Below are positions 1-13,769 of a stretch of 50,000 nt of DNA, in pieces. The notes below the pieces were generated by a model. The model worked only from the letters and a program-made list of their open reading frames with translations, had not been told where the DNA came from and did no database searches. Position 1 is the first letter of the stretch, and every line of letters starts with the position of its first letter. The stretch comes from Chrysomallon squamiferum (taxonomy: Eukaryota; Mollusca; Gastropoda; Neomphalida; Peltospiridae): positions 45,336,595-45,386,594 of the forward strand of contig CM022665.1 of NCBI GenBank assembly GCA_012295275.1, in the 5' to 3' direction. The position numbers and the translations under genes are program-made.

Positions 1-84
1 ATAAAATAAAATAAAATAAAATAAGTTAATAACATCATATATTAAAAACAGGCTACATTAGAAATAAACAACAATTATAAAAAC

Positions 85-526
85 CTTTTCTTCAACAGAA
101 GATTTCAGCTGCTTTGCTGTGTCTGCCATGGTTTTTCCTGCAGCTTTTCCAAAACTGTACAAGTAACCTGCAAAAATAACAAATTACTAAATTTTTTCTC
201 TTAACACTTTTTTTTACACAAAATATTAACACATAACAGAATTTAGTGCACTCTTCTTCATTACAGTTATTAATATTATCAAATAAATATAAATTTCCTA
301 AAAAAAAAAAATAATAATAAATTAATTTTCGTAAATCACAGTCAAGTTCTGATCTAGATGAAAAACAAAATTATATATATATAATTTTATTACCAGTAAT
401 AATCATTATCCAAAAACATATCAAACATTTTATTGTATAAATAAATATCCTCTCTATTTAAAAAAAAAATTAATTTCACATATAAACCTGTTTTTTGGCA
501 GGTGTTGTTTATATATATATATAGGC

Positions 527-563
<37 letters not shown>

Positions 564-770
564 TATATATACACACACATATATATAATATGATATGGAA
601 ATTGCTTTTAACTACTCATAATGCCTTTAATTTCCCATCTAGTTTTTTCTGAATAAACACATGAAAATCATGGTCTTTTTAAACTGCTGTAACTTAAAAT
701 CAGTAGAAAAATATTTTGTAATAATTTGGTTTATTATTATTATTATTTAGTTACAAATTTTCCGAATACA

Positions 771-868
<98 letters not shown>

Positions 869-2245
869 CACACAGAGACACACACACAGAAGGGTTTGTT
901 GCTGCTTGATTCTTGATCCTCAGATAAAAATTAAAATAAAATTAAAATGTTGGCACATGAACAAAAAGCCTACACATTTTGAATATTTTTGAATGACATA
1001 TTTTAACTAAACTTGAAACCAACCATTGATAATAATAATAATAAAAAAAAAATAAAAAAAAATGCATGACATGTGAATTTTTTTTTTTTTTTTTTTTTTT
1101 TATTCTTGTGTCCCACAGTCTGAGAATATGGCTGCACTGCAGTTATTTATTCAGTTTATGAGGAATTTTTTGTCATATTGAAATAATGAAGTCGTTAAAA
1201 AAAAAAAAAAAAAAAAAAAGGATAGCCTAGACCTTATTATATTAATTATAATACTTAACTGTTAGTCAATATTTGGGGTTTAGAAGTTTTTTACTAAAAA
1301 ATATTAATGTTATTTGTTCATACCTCCTTTAATGATGGATGATTTTGCTTCTACTTTAATAGCTGGAATTCATCATTAAACAAAATAATATTTTATAAAT
1401 TTAAAAAAATAATAATAATAATAAAAATAAAAATGTTAATAAGATACTTAATTGTATTGTGTTATCTCTCCAAACAGACAAAAACATTTTTTTTTTTTGG
1501 ATTGCTTAAAGCACTTTTCTTTGCCCAAGGCAAGCACAGCTTTGTGAAGTTCACTTTAAGGTCACTCGACGTTTAAGATAAAAATTATGCTTTGGTTATA
1601 CTTCCAAAGTTCAGCCAATGTAGACACAAACAAAGTAAATTATTTAAAATGTATATATATATATATCTTTTTTTTTAATTATTCAGCTATTCAAAAGGTT
1701 TTCTCGTTTATATTTTTTTTTAATGTAAAAAAATACAACTTTTTTCCATTAAATATTAAAATAAATCAGTAGATGACAGAGATTAATTATCCTTGATATG
1801 TAGTGCAACATGAAGAAACAGATTAAAGTATAAATAAACACATAATGATAAGTTTTAAATTTTTGTTAACCAGGTAAATTAGTGAACTTAATATAATATA
1901 AGAAAAAGGATTTTTATGTTTTTTTTAGATTATCATTGTATGATGATGACAGTCCAATAATAATCATCAAATAATGATTGAAATTAATATATTAAAATAA
2001 ATCATCACCCAACAAAAAAAAAAAAAAAAAAAAAATAATAATAATAATAATAATAGTGCGCATGTGCTTGTAATTTGCTTTTATTTCACAAATGAAAATT
2101 AGGCATTTAATTGTACTTGTAAAAACAACAGAAATAACAATAACAATAATAATAATAATAAAAATAATAATATAAAATAAAAATTTGATCTGCTTTTAGC
2201 GGTTTATTTTATCCAAGAAGATAAATCTAATAGATTGAATATATG

Positions 2246-2277
<32 letters not shown>

Positions 2278-3139
2278 AAATAAAAATAAAAATAAAAATA
2301 AAATAAATAAAAATAAATAAAATAAAATAAAAGAAGGTGAAAACGTAATCCCTTCTTATGTTTATGTAATTTAATAATAGTAACAACTAACTGTGGTTAA
2401 AATACACAAATAAATAATTGATCCTAGTAACAAACTGAGAAAAGAGTGTGCAGACACGATTTATTTCAAAATGTCTGGATTATCAAAACAGTCTGAAAAC
2501 AGTGACAGCTGTAAATTTTTCAAATAATTTTATAAATGTAACAGTATTTATTACTCAGTGTCCAAAAAAAAATTATTTTAAATTGTGTTTATACATTTGT
2601 GATTATGTAAGAATGTCTGTGTGTGTGTGTGTGTGTTTTTGTGTGCATGCATGCATGCATGTCTACTTGAAAAAGTGAGAGAGAGAGGTTTTTTAGGAGC
2701 TTATTACAAAAAAAATATAACTATGTAAAAATAATAAGAAGAAGAAGAACAACAACAAAACAGTAGTAAGCCAAATGATTAAAAATTATTTCTGATGATT
2801 ACAATTAATAAGAGTTTATATGATATTCATTCCAAAGTGCCATGTCAAACAAAATAAAGGTCTAATGACTATTTAAACAGAAATACTTTGTGCCATCTGT
2901 ACAGCACAAGCCATAACTACATGGTTCTGTTTTTGTGTGAGATTCAACTAGTTACAGAATCAGTGTCTGACCATTGTAATTTGTGTTAGTACCTATCATG
3001 TTATATAAAACAACTGAAAATCTTCAAATGTTTGGGATAAACAGGAAATATTGGTACTGGTAGTATCTAACAAAATCCTAAAAGAATCTAAATACATTTG
3101 GGAATAAAAATAAACACATAATACTACTACTGCTGCTGC

Positions 3140-3199
<60 letters not shown>

Positions 3200-3587
3200 A
3201 AGGTTTAAAATAAATGTCAAACTGACAAGTCAACGACACAAACTGAGTCAGTGACTGAGTGTCTTAAAATAAACTGATTACAAATTTAGTATTTTTAAAC
3301 CGATTTCGCTAACATTATGTAATCATAGTCTTACTTCCCCATTCCTTAGCTGCATTGAGTGCTTTCGCTGAGACATCTTCCAAAGCTTGTTTAATTTCAA
3401 GTTCATTTTCAGATGGAACCTTTTCTTCGGTATCCTGTTGTTTATTTTCCGTTTTTGATGTGTCGGGTACTGGACATTCTTTTCCTTCATTTTTCTCTAA
3501 TTCTTTGTTTTCTTTACCATCTTCTTGTGGCATATCCTGATCACCCTTTTCGCCGACGCCAAGCCAACTTGTCACTGAACTAAACAT
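85..3587 (-). CDS. SYAP1: Synapse-associated protein 1 (SYAP1), first two coding exons, partial
   Basis: Two minus-strand coding exons are visible. Exon 1 is 3587 down to 3335 (start ATG at 3587-3585, donor GTAAGA) and exon 2 is 167 down to 85 (acceptor TTTTGCAG, donor AG/GTTTTT). They join in phase as ...AKEWGSYLYSFGKAAGK..., and the 112 codons end on a codon boundary, so the gene continues beyond the left edge. The N-terminus MFSSVTSWLG and the AKEWGSYL...TAKQLKSSVEEK segment match the start of animal SYAP1 (human MFRGLSSWLG, AKDFGNYL, KKSVEEGK). Residues about 15-65 are a Glu/Lys-rich, probably disordered stretch, as in the family. Known family members carry a BSD domain further on and act in membrane trafficking and Akt signalling; that domain lies outside this window. 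The gene is head-to-head with PSMG1. Identification is by remembered similarity over a short region. Confidence 0.8.
774..865. repeat. (CT)n microsatellite in SYAP1 intron 1
   Basis: About 46 uninterrupted CT units. An AT-repeat cluster at 512-565 and (AAT)n at 3140-3197 lie in the same 3.2-kb intron (168-3334), which otherwise shows only AT-rich sequence and homopolymers. Confidence 0.95.
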
Positions 3588-3866
3588 TGCGCAAATTATG
3601 TAATAAGATGTAGAAATTATAAAAGTTTACAAAGTCAGGGTTATTTCTGTTTTGCTGACTGACGATTTACACCTTGCAAAAAACATAAACACTTGTCACG
3701 TGATGTTATCACCAGAAATTGTCTTTAAATATAGATTTTTTAAAATTTTCATGTTTGATCAATCAGAATTAAAACCACAGAGCAGCTGACATAATTTAAT
3801 ATGTATTTTAATTTTTAATTAGGAAAACACGTATTTACGATAACTATTGGCGAGACTTAAAACAAC
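3588..3866. promoter_or_regulatory. Putative bidirectional promoter between SYAP1 and PSMG1
   Basis: Only 279 bases separate the two start codons, which point away from each other, so both promoters and 5' UTRs must lie here unless there are upstream non-coding exons. A canonical E-box inside GTCACGTGAT sits at 3695-3704. No TATA box is obvious in a position that fits either gene. A shared promoter is inference from spacing. Confidence 0.55.
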
Positions 3867-6800
3867 ATGGCGACGTTCTTTGGTGAAATTTTGCCCGTGT
3901 CATCACGAGCTTTCGAAGACGATGACGATGAGGAAGAAGACATTAATAATTCAAGGTTCATCATATCCTTCCAATAAAATTACTAGATATGGGCAAGAAT
4001 ATTAATTTTATACAGTTATGTATGTGTTTTCGAAGCTCCTATAAAAGTACAAGTATAAATAGTATACAGTATTAATAATTCGAATAGCGAAAAAGGTGGA
4101 TGCAGTTTTAAAACGTCTATTATGAGATTATATATCTAAATGCTTCCCAAACATATCCTTCCATTAATAAGTAAAATTTCACTAATGAGTAATGATAATG
4201 TAAACACATTTTAATTTTGTACTGAAACAATATTTTAATCAGAAAGAAACGTAAGTAAAGCATAGTTACCCATACAGTATTACTGCACCGTAAAGTCAAT
4301 AACAACATATATGATTAGAATTGATGGAACAAATTTAAAGGCAAAACAGACAGGTACGCACAGTTCAGGTAATAAATGCAATTAAAAACAATTTTCACAA
4401 AAAATACACTGTTATGTATTGCAATAATAATTGAAAAAATTTGATATTGTTTTTCATTTGTTTTATGACAGCTCTAGCCTGGTATACCAGCAAAGATAGG
4501 GTTAAGAGCCTAACCCGCGAATAAATAGGTATAATGCGGCCTATACTATAGTACAGAGCATATAATATAATATACTAATACTGTATAGGTATAGTACCGT
4601 ATACATACTACTGTATATAAATTTGACTTTTTAACATTAAAAACAATAGTTTATTTACCCTAGTTTTTATTTCTACTTTGGTTTGGTTAAATCATTGCTC
4701 ATCAGACTCTTGGTTTTCTTTAAAATAAGATTACTGAATTTACTCTGATCTAAATCGGTCATAACATTAATAACTGATATTTAATATTAACAAAATATAT
4801 TTTTTATTTCAGATCAATCGTTTTTTGGTCAAAGGCTGCTGAGAAAGAAAAAGCTAATACACCTAGTGGGAAAATATCCAAAATAAGTACTCTAATAATA
4901 GCAGTTGGTGCAGCTGCTAATGGTGAGTTTTCATTCATACAGTGATTCTAAACAGCAGCCAGTAAGAGTAAAAAGTCAACAACCACTGGTCACCACTGGT
5001 ACATGGTGTGTTACCTGTTTTCACAAATTAGTATAAAAATTAGAAAATGCATTTTATTTTTTTTTTATGTATAAATTAAATATATAGTGGAATTTATTGA
5101 TCTTGTCACAGGTCGATCTTTCCACAGGTGAAATCACTGTGCAGTTTATCATGTAAGTTGTTTACCTTTTGAAACAAAAATTCTGACTGATGATCACAGC
5201 TGAGCTTTTTTCTTTGATTTATACATGTTAATACGTTTTAATGATACAGTCATTTTAAACAGCATCTACCTGCACATAAAATGTATGGTGATTTCGAATG
5301 TAACAAGATTGCCTGTGTGAGATTGACAGGCACAATATTGTTCAGAAAACATATATACACAGTCGCATTAAAGCTGTTACCAAAAAACAGTGGTCTATCA
5401 GTCAACCACTTGATGTATGTTTATAACCATTTAAAAATGCTTCTGGAATGTCTGTCTCAGTTGAGCAAGCAATAGAAATATCAGGGCTATTTGTTGGAGG
5501 TAGTACATAGATGTAATTGCAGTAACAACATTTTTGTAAGTACCAAAGTTGTTTATCAGCTTTTCTTCCATGTCTGCAGATGTTTGCCAAAAATTTTATG
5601 CTGTCAGAATAGCCATAGATTTAATAGACTTTTCCTTTCACATCCTTTAAACAAGAATATTTTTGTAAGAGAGAAGAACAAAAAAAAAAAAAAAAAAAGA
5701 AAAAACCCCACCCACACTTTATTGCAGACATACATTCTTTGATTATTGATGGTAAAAAAAAAAAAAAAAAAAAAAAAATATTTGTGTATTTTTTGTGGAA
5801 TGAAAATAATATAAAATTAAATTAAAAATAATTTAAGAATGAAAATAATATAAAATTAAAAAAATGAAAGGTGTCATTATGTTATTTTCAAGGGTTCGTA
5901 CAGACATACATCACGGCAGATAAAACCTTTGAACGAGTTGCTGGTGCCTTTAGTGGAATCTCTGACCAGGCTGTCCAGTGTTTCGACCAGCTAGGGAAAA
6001 ACGATGAAACGTGTTACCTGCTTCGCTGTAACGACTTGCCCGGTCTGATGGTTTGTCAGTGTAAAACAGAGGTGAAACCAGACCAGAGTTATTCGTGGGT
6101 AACGCAGGTCAGTCTATTGATGTTGTTTTGTTTTTACAGTAAGAATGTTTCTAATTTTGTTTCCTTTTCAATCTAAATTCTCTAGAGGTTTTGATTTTTG
6201 GAAGAAAAAAAAAGAAAGAAAAAAGATGGTAGACAATTATTATGTGTGCTAAAAAAGGAAATAAAGGGGAAAAAAATCCCCCAGCAAACCATCCCCCAGC
6301 TAATTGTAATAATAGAGTAAAATGGTAATAACATTTTAAGAAGTTCCAAAAAATAATTTTAACTTTGCTTAATGATTTTTATTTTTATTTTATATTACAG
6401 ATGTATTTTGGTACAAATACATTTAATAATAAAAACAAATATAAGTGTTTTGTCATAGTGTTTTATAAAAGGACATTATAACTTTAATTATTTTTATATT
6501 TTTCATTTTTTTTATTTCCCCAATGATTCTTTATTAATTTACTTCCTTTTCTTTTCCGTGTAGTTGTTTTCAGGTTTAGACCTGCGAGACTGTTACGTCA
6601 CTGTTCTCACACAGGCACCCAGCAGCGACTACAAAAGTGACGTGCCAATCTCGGAAATAAAAACACCGTTTCTGCGTGCCTTGAAGACGTCAAAGTATGG
6701 AGGAACACCAGTTTGTCCCATCCTCGAACAGCCAAACATGATGACAGGTCTCCCAGCACAGAGTATGTATCACGATCAGTCAGTGCCTTCTTAAGTCATG

Positions 6801-8439
6801 GGCACTCTGGGCTTTTTTTGCCCTTTGACCCTACAGACCCTATAGACATGGATGCTGTGGGTTTGCAGTTAATATATTTTCTGTAGTTGTGTGTGAGGGG
6901 GCCTCAGAGTGTTTTTTTTGTCCTGGGTTGCCTGTAATGATCAGAAGTTGGGGCTTTTTGTACTCGGTTTTTGTCTTAAGCTAGGGCTGTACATTTTTTG
7001 AAATTAGTGTAAATCTCCAGATTGAATTAATCAGGATTTGGTTAGTTTCGAATTATATTTAAATATGATCTGTTAATCACACTTGAAACAGATTTTGTTT
7101 TTTTTTTTTATTTTAATCAGGTATCAAGTGGAAATATAATATTGTTATATCTCTGAATACTATTTAATATTAAGGTTATTTGTATGTATTTTGCAAAACA
7201 CACACACACACAGACACACACTCACATGTATATATATACATATACATACTGTAAGTTGTGAGACACTGGTTGAAAAGACAGTGGAAAGTATATGTTGAAA
7301 TGCACATGTAAATGCATTTAATTTATATATTATAAAAAAATGTATATGTTGTATGCATTAATGTATGTTATTAAAGATATATTAAAGATAATGATTAGTA
7401 AAGGGAATAAGAAGTATATGTTATGTGTATATACATTTAATTTGTGTGTCTGTGTGTGTTTGAATACCCCCTCTGAAAAAAAAAAAAAAAAAAAATATAT
7501 ATAGGTTGATTTGTATATGTATTTATTACATTTCATATTATGACATTTTTAATATCTACAATTAATTATCTATTTTTGAATAACGTGATATTTTCTAATA
7601 TTTTACTTTTCAGTTTTAACATACTGTCAGGTACACTCTATCCAAGCTGTTCTGTACGTCTGCTACACTGAATCCATGTTTCTCGATATTCCAACAATAA
7701 CAGTCTTCCTACCACTGCTGAAAGCAACACCAATCAAAGATATTCCCTTACAGGTAGACAGCACATGTTGTGTGTATATAGCCTTGTTATTAAGTTTAGC
7801 GTACATTGTTTAAAGATGGCTATCAATATTTTCAGACAGGTGGTGAAGCATTTAAATATGTCACCCAGCTTGGAACAATTAATTTTATGGGTCAGAGTAA
7901 ACTGAAATATTTTTTTGTTTTTTTTAATTGTTAAGTTTCTAAAAAAAAAAAAAAAAGGAAATTGAAAAAGTAAAGATCAGATAAAAGATATTTATATGAT
8001 TTTTTATCAACTGTTTGTTTGTTAACTTTTAACAGTGAGAAGCATTATTAAATTGTTAGAAGTTGTTAATAGACAAGTTCAGCAGGCTTGTTACTTTAAT
8101 GGATGGAATTCATACCCAACCCTTATTGTCCAATCTCTTGTTATTTCCCTTACTTCAAGTCCCTACATGAACAGACTCCATCTTTGCTAAACCTGGCTAT
8201 CATTAATTTTTTTTTTTTAAACACTTAGATAAACGTCGAAATGCAGAGAAACTGAAATTAAATCCTTAAAAATGACAGAAGCACAATCTACAACAGTAGT
8301 TTAAAAAAAATTGAAATTTTGTTTTATAACATGTATAATTATGAGAGATAATTTATAATTGTAGGCTAACCCAAAAGCAAACGCGATGCTGAAGAAGATT
8401 GTACAGCTGCACGAGAATCACAATTCTCTCTACATCTAG
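3867..8439 (+). CDS. PSMG1: Proteasome assembly chaperone 1 (PSMG1/PAC1)
   Basis: Six exons join in one frame: 3867-3955, 4813-4922, 5893-6107, 6564-6762, 7614-7753 and 8365-8439 (828 nt, 275 residues plus TAG). All introns are GT-AG. The start MATFFGE matches vertebrate PSMG1 (MAATFFGE) and is followed by an acidic run (FEDDDDEEED). Later landmarks also match: LIIAVGAAANG, CYLLRC, TPFLRALKTSKYGG, CPILEQPNMM and LPAQ..LTYCQVHSIQAVLYVCYTE. Human PSMG1 is 288 residues, so the length fits. The protein pairs with PSMG2 to build the 20S alpha ring and block off-pathway dimers. The C-terminus ...SLYI fits the HbYX (hydrophobic-Tyr-any) tail used by such chaperones to dock in alpha-subunit pockets; here the tail residues are L-Y-I. 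There is no sign of damage. It is divergent to SYAP1 and convergent with ZMPSTE24. Confidence 0.93.
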
Positions 8440-9100
8440 TGACGACATGATTTGCATGCTGCAAGTGAAACCACTCAGACTTGAGCAGTAATGAAATGAA
8501 AAAATTCTCAGGGAAGTGTTTTAACACAATCTCTTTAGAAGTGTGAACCAGGAATTCTGAAATGACGTTTTGTTACCACTGTGGTGGGTTTGATAAACAT
8601 GTAGAAGAAAATGTGTTGGTACTTGCCAAAAAACAAAAAACATGGATAGTCTGGCTAGGTTCTGCACCTGGATCTGCAAAAAAAAAAATCCACACAAAAG
8701 AAATTAAAAAAAAAAAAAAAAATTAAAAATGTTTTTTCACTGGCCCAGTTAGAGTACCAGTTGTGAAAAAGAGGGACTTATAGGACTGAAAGACTCCTCA
8801 GGTAACAAAAAAAGAAGTCGTGGAAGCCAGATTTTGAAACAGTTACTGTTCAATTTAAGCTGCATTTATTTTTATGATGACCTGACATCATGTTTTACCT
8901 CTGTGATTATGTGTTGTTCGTCCAGAGATACAAACCAAAAAAAACAAACAAAAATCCATGGATTTGTAAAATGTTTTTATTCTGCATTTCAAATGCTAAT
9001 AATTTTCTGTGGATGTAAAATGTCAACAAATACTGGTAATTGTGCACAGTGCAAAAACTGTTTTAGTGTATTTTTTTTTTTTTTTACACACATTTTGTTA

Positions 9101-9106
9101 AATAAA
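9101..9106 (+). promoter_or_regulatory. Candidate PSMG1 polyadenylation signal
   Basis: An AATAAA hexamer lies about 660 nt after the PSMG1 stop codon. A T-rich tract of about 16 bases sits shortly before it and TG/T-rich sequence follows. AT-rich DNA makes chance hexamers common, so this is tentative. Confidence 0.35.
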
Positions 9107-9230
9107 ATTCTTAAGTTTACAGTGTTATATTTATCATAAAATTACCTTTATTTCAGGTTAAAATAACTGAATAATAATTTTGAATTAAAATAAATAATGT
9201 TTGCAAATGTTTTTTAGTTGTGTTAATTTT

Positions 9231-9272
<42 letters not shown>

Positions 9273-9585
9273 AAAGAAAAGAAAAGAAAGAAAAATCAGC
9301 ATTTAAACTCAAAAAGATTATACATATATACAGAAATTTTAAGATATTTCATAAAAATTATTTTGGTTAGGTTACATAATACACACAAAAAATGTATATT
9401 GGTTGTGTTTACCAGTTATATTTTGTCAAACATTTATTTTTATTTTTCCAAATATAACTTTTAAGTAATAAAAAAAAATAGAACTTTTCTTTCATGCCAA
9501 ATCACTTTCATGTCACTTGTATTTACTAAAGCAAATGTCACTGACAGACTGAGTAAAACTAATTGTTTCAGATTCTAGCTCCAAT

Positions 9586-9619
<34 letters not shown>

Positions 9620-10747
9620 TTTCATGGAATAAAGCATGAAACGAGAGAAAATATTTGTCCATACATCCATATAAATTTTTATTGATACTGTTGACACTTG
9701 CTATTATTAGCACAAAAAAAAAAACCATATTCAGAACTATACAAATTTTTTTTTCTGACACTAGAGATGGGTAACCAGAGTATATTTATGCAAGTAATTA
9801 CAAAATATCTGAGATCACATATGTCTGAACACAAATATATTAAAAAATCACACTTACAACTTCATATCAATGTCATTCACACTAAACTTTTCACTAATTG
9901 TCAATAATTGGAAAAAAAAAAATCTCCTTCCTAAATCTTAGCATTAATCTTCTCGTACTGAGTCAGACAAACTACCATTGAATATAAATTATAATATTAA
10001 ATTATCCTTCTGTTACAAACATGTTATATTTATAGAGAAGATCTTTAGTTTTCTACCTGCTCTGCTGTTAAGTTTTCTAAAACAGAACAAGATAGGGACT
10101 CACTTTCTCTCTCTCTCTCTCTATATATATATCTAGATAGAGAGATAGACAGATAGATAAATATTATGAATATTACAGAACTGTAGTTTAATCTGCAAGA
10201 CAAATCAGTGTTATGGAAGTAATCTTTTTTATATATATATATAATTAAAGAAAAAAGAAGAAATTTAAAATTAAAAAAATCCAATGAATATTACTTTTTT
10301 ATTATAATTATTATTATTTACAACCTTCTGTGTAGTATGTGGTTATCAAACTGTTGGGCAGCTGACATATAAAACCTCAGATCTGTATGTAGTGACCAAT
10401 TAGAAACTGTGGTTACCTGATACAATAGAGACAATTAAAAAAAATCAAGACATCAACACCAGCCATTTACAGATAGATGTCTGCCCAAAACATAACTGAC
10501 TACATCTTTTTTTAATTAGGAATTTAACATTTGTTTAATGTAAGTTTAAATTTGAAACATTTAAGTATATTCTGTTTTCTTACTGTCTATAAGACTTATT
10601 GATGTTTAGTGGATGATCCAGTTTTGAATGTTAATAATAGTAAGAGTTCTGAAATTGCATTTTTCATTAAAAACTAAAATTTGTGGTCAAACAAATCATA
10701 AAGTGCTTAATAATATTTACAGTATCTTTTACAGCACACATTCAAAA

Positions 10748-10778
<31 letters not shown>

Positions 10779-11249
10779 AGTAATAATAAAAAAAACATAA
10801 AAATAAAAAAAAAAAAAAAAATAAAATAAATAAATTAAAAAACAATTGAAATAAAAATCCCATCCATAAAACGAATTAGAGAAAAAAACCACATGTACAT
10901 TTGTAAGACACACCATTACTAATGTTAATTTACAAATTACTACAAACAAAAACATACAAACACACAGTTACTCTGAATTGTTTTTTAATGTCAGGAGAGT
11001 CGTAAAGCACCCAGTTTGATTTGCTCAATGAACCTTTTTAAAAGCAGGGACTTAGTCCAAGACACTGGATTTTTTATTTTCTTTCACACATTGTCTTTCA
11101 CATATTACGCATGAAAAAAAAAGAAGAAAAATCATCAAAACTCATTTATATTTGAAAATATGCTGGATGTATCAGCTTCCACACCCGAAAAAATAATAAG
11201 TACACATTTAAAAAAATAAAATCTTTATAATGTATCTTTTGACATCAAC

Positions 11250-11610
11250 AGAAAAAGTTAAGATGAAATCCCAGAAGTACATTAACAGTCTGTATTAACA
11301 GAATAATTAGGACAAAATCCCAGATGTATGTTAACAGTATAATTAATCCAAAATCCCAGATCCTATATTAACAATCTGCATTAACAGAATAATTAACACA
11401 AAATCCCAGATGTATATTAACAGTACAATTAATCCCAAATCCCCAGATAATATATTAACAATCTGCATTAACAGAATAATTAACACAAAATCCCAGATGT
11501 ATATTAACAGTACACTTAAATCCCAAATCCCCGGATGCATATTAACAAAACTTGCATTACACAGAAGAACAACTAAGACAAAATCCCGTGTTGAACGTCT
11601 ACATCAACCG
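11250..11610. repeat. Tandem repeat, period about 87 bp, downstream of ZMPSTE24
   Basis: The phrase CTGCATTAACAGAATAATTA recurs at about 11290, 11377 and 11464, giving an 87-base period. Shorter internal echoes (AAATCCCAGA, TATATTAACA) show the unit is itself built from a smaller repeat. About four degenerate copies are present. It ends some 45 bases from the ZMPSTE24 stop codon, so it probably forms part of that gene's 3' UTR. Confidence 0.8.
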
Positions 11611-11655
11611 ATGCTTATATAACGGAGACCAAAAAAACCAACATAAAATGCATCA

Positions 11656-12317
11656 CTATTCAGTTTTCTCCAGTGCTTTCAGCCTCTCTAGGAGGGGTGG
11701 GTGGGAGTAGTGCCAGGATGAAAAGAGCCAGTCGGAGAGAGGGAAACCCAAGTTGTCTTTGTTCAGTTTTATTAAAGCTGATTTGAGGGCTTCGGCGCGG
11801 TGCATCGTCTTAGCGAATCCGTCGGCTTGAAACTCGAACATTCGACTCAGACGCGTCATGAAGAACGACAGTATCTAGGGAAAAAATAAATAAATAAATA
11901 AATAAAAGGTTTAAATAAATAAATAAATAAATAAATAAAATAAATAAATTAAATAAATAAAATAAATTTAAATTAGGTTTAAATTAAAATTAAATAAATT
12001 AAAAAAAAAAAATAAATTAAAAAAATTAAATAAATAAATTAAATAAAAAATAACAGGTTGAATAAAATTAACTAAATGAAAAAAAAAAAAAAAAAAAAGG
12101 AAAAAATTGTATTGAAAAAATGAAATATTTTAAAAATAAGTAAATGAATATGATGCAAAGGAAAATTAAAAAAAAAAAAATGAACCAAATGTGTATGTAA
12201 TTAATCAGCCAAAAAGAATTCATTGAACTGACAATGAAAAACAAAATAAGAATTAATATAAAACATCTTACTTAAATAAATCAATAAATAAAATAAATAT
12301 TACTATTATTATTATTA

Positions 12318-12351
<34 letters not shown>

Positions 12352-13687
12352 CTATCATCATCATCATTGTTATTATTATAAAAATCTAAAGACACACAAA
12401 AGATACCTCATTGTATGGTGAGAAGATGAACTGGAATATGATAAGAAGACCAATCAATGTGGGCTGTGTGGTGAAGCCGAACGCTGTGAACAGTTCTCTT
12501 CGGCTGATGAGGAACGCGAACACCATGAAACACAGGAACATGTTCACCTGAAACAGCAGTGATAAAAACAAGCAATGAAATAATTGAGAAGACAACACCA
12601 ACATGTTCTATATGAAACTATCTATCTCTAAAAACAAGCAATGAAACAAAAGAATGAAACACAGGAACATGTTCACCTGAAACAGCAGAGATAAAACAAG
12701 CAATGAAACAAGAGAGAGACAACACACCAACATGTTCAGAGAAACACAGGAAGATGTTCACCTGAAGCAGCAGTATATTTTCTCAAAGATCAATGAAGTA
12801 AAGAAAAGAAGCTTTACAACACAGGAACATGTTTGTTTTGAACAGATGATATTTCATCTTAAGAAAACAATTGGTCAAACAAGAGTGCCTGAAATTTTTA
12901 AAAATGTTCATCTCAATCAGCAGTTAAAAAACAAGCAATGAAACAAGAGAACACCAAAAAAAAACAAGGAACATGTTCACATGAAAAGTAACTAAAAAAA
13001 TGAGAGGAATGAAAAAGAGAAAAAACACCAACATGTTGATCCCTAATCTGAAATTAAGAGATAAAAAAAGCAATGAAACAAGATGTCTTTACAGTTTTTG
13101 GAACATGCATCCATCCACTTTATTTCATGAATATTTAAAAAAAAAACAACCAAAATTAAAAAAAAAAAAAATAATAAAAAAAATATCTCTGGTATAAGCT
13201 GTATTTGTAATACAAACGGAATTTTCATTTGCACAATTAGATCCTATTTTCAGATTACATCTATATATTCCAAAAAATATCAAGAAGAAAAACCTCAAAT
13301 TCTGAAGCATTTGAGATTATAACGTGGTCCCCTCCCCCCAAACCACCCACCCTCCCACAACCTTTATTAAATAATTAAGATTAAATTACATCAGCCTCAC
13401 CTGAGCGATAAAGAGGTTTTTGAGGTTGTGGCTGAGGTACCAGTGCCCCAGCTCATGACACAGGACAGCGAGGACCTCACTGTCGTTACACCCAGTCTTC
13501 CTCTTCTCGTTCTTCTTGTCTCCTGCTGCCTCGTCTCCGGCTGGCTGAAGTTACAAACATCGTTTTCAAATTAACATTTCTGTCATCTCGGGTAAGGAGA
13601 AGGTGGTAATGGTTTTATAGTTTGGTGAGAATTGTTTTTAGTAACAGAGGCAGAATGAAAAAATAAATAAATAAATAAATAAATAAA

Positions 13688-13769
<82 letters not shown>

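Larger units (their letters stand above)
8440..11655. other. Convergent intergenic region, PSMG1 to ZMPSTE24
   Basis: It holds the 3' UTRs of the two convergent genes and AT-rich filler: poly-A at 9234-9270, poly-T at 9591-9616, a (CT)n/(AT)n patch at 10106-10132, TAAA repeats at 10746-10780 and the 87-bp tandem array at 11250-11610. I saw no open frame with family similarity and no RNA gene. Confidence 0.6.

Noticed and set aside
4479-4620. Palindrome CTGGTATACCAG and TA-rich palindromic stretch in PSMG1 intron 1
   Set aside because: No terminal repeats or duplicated flanks were found. It is probably ordinary AT-rich sequence.
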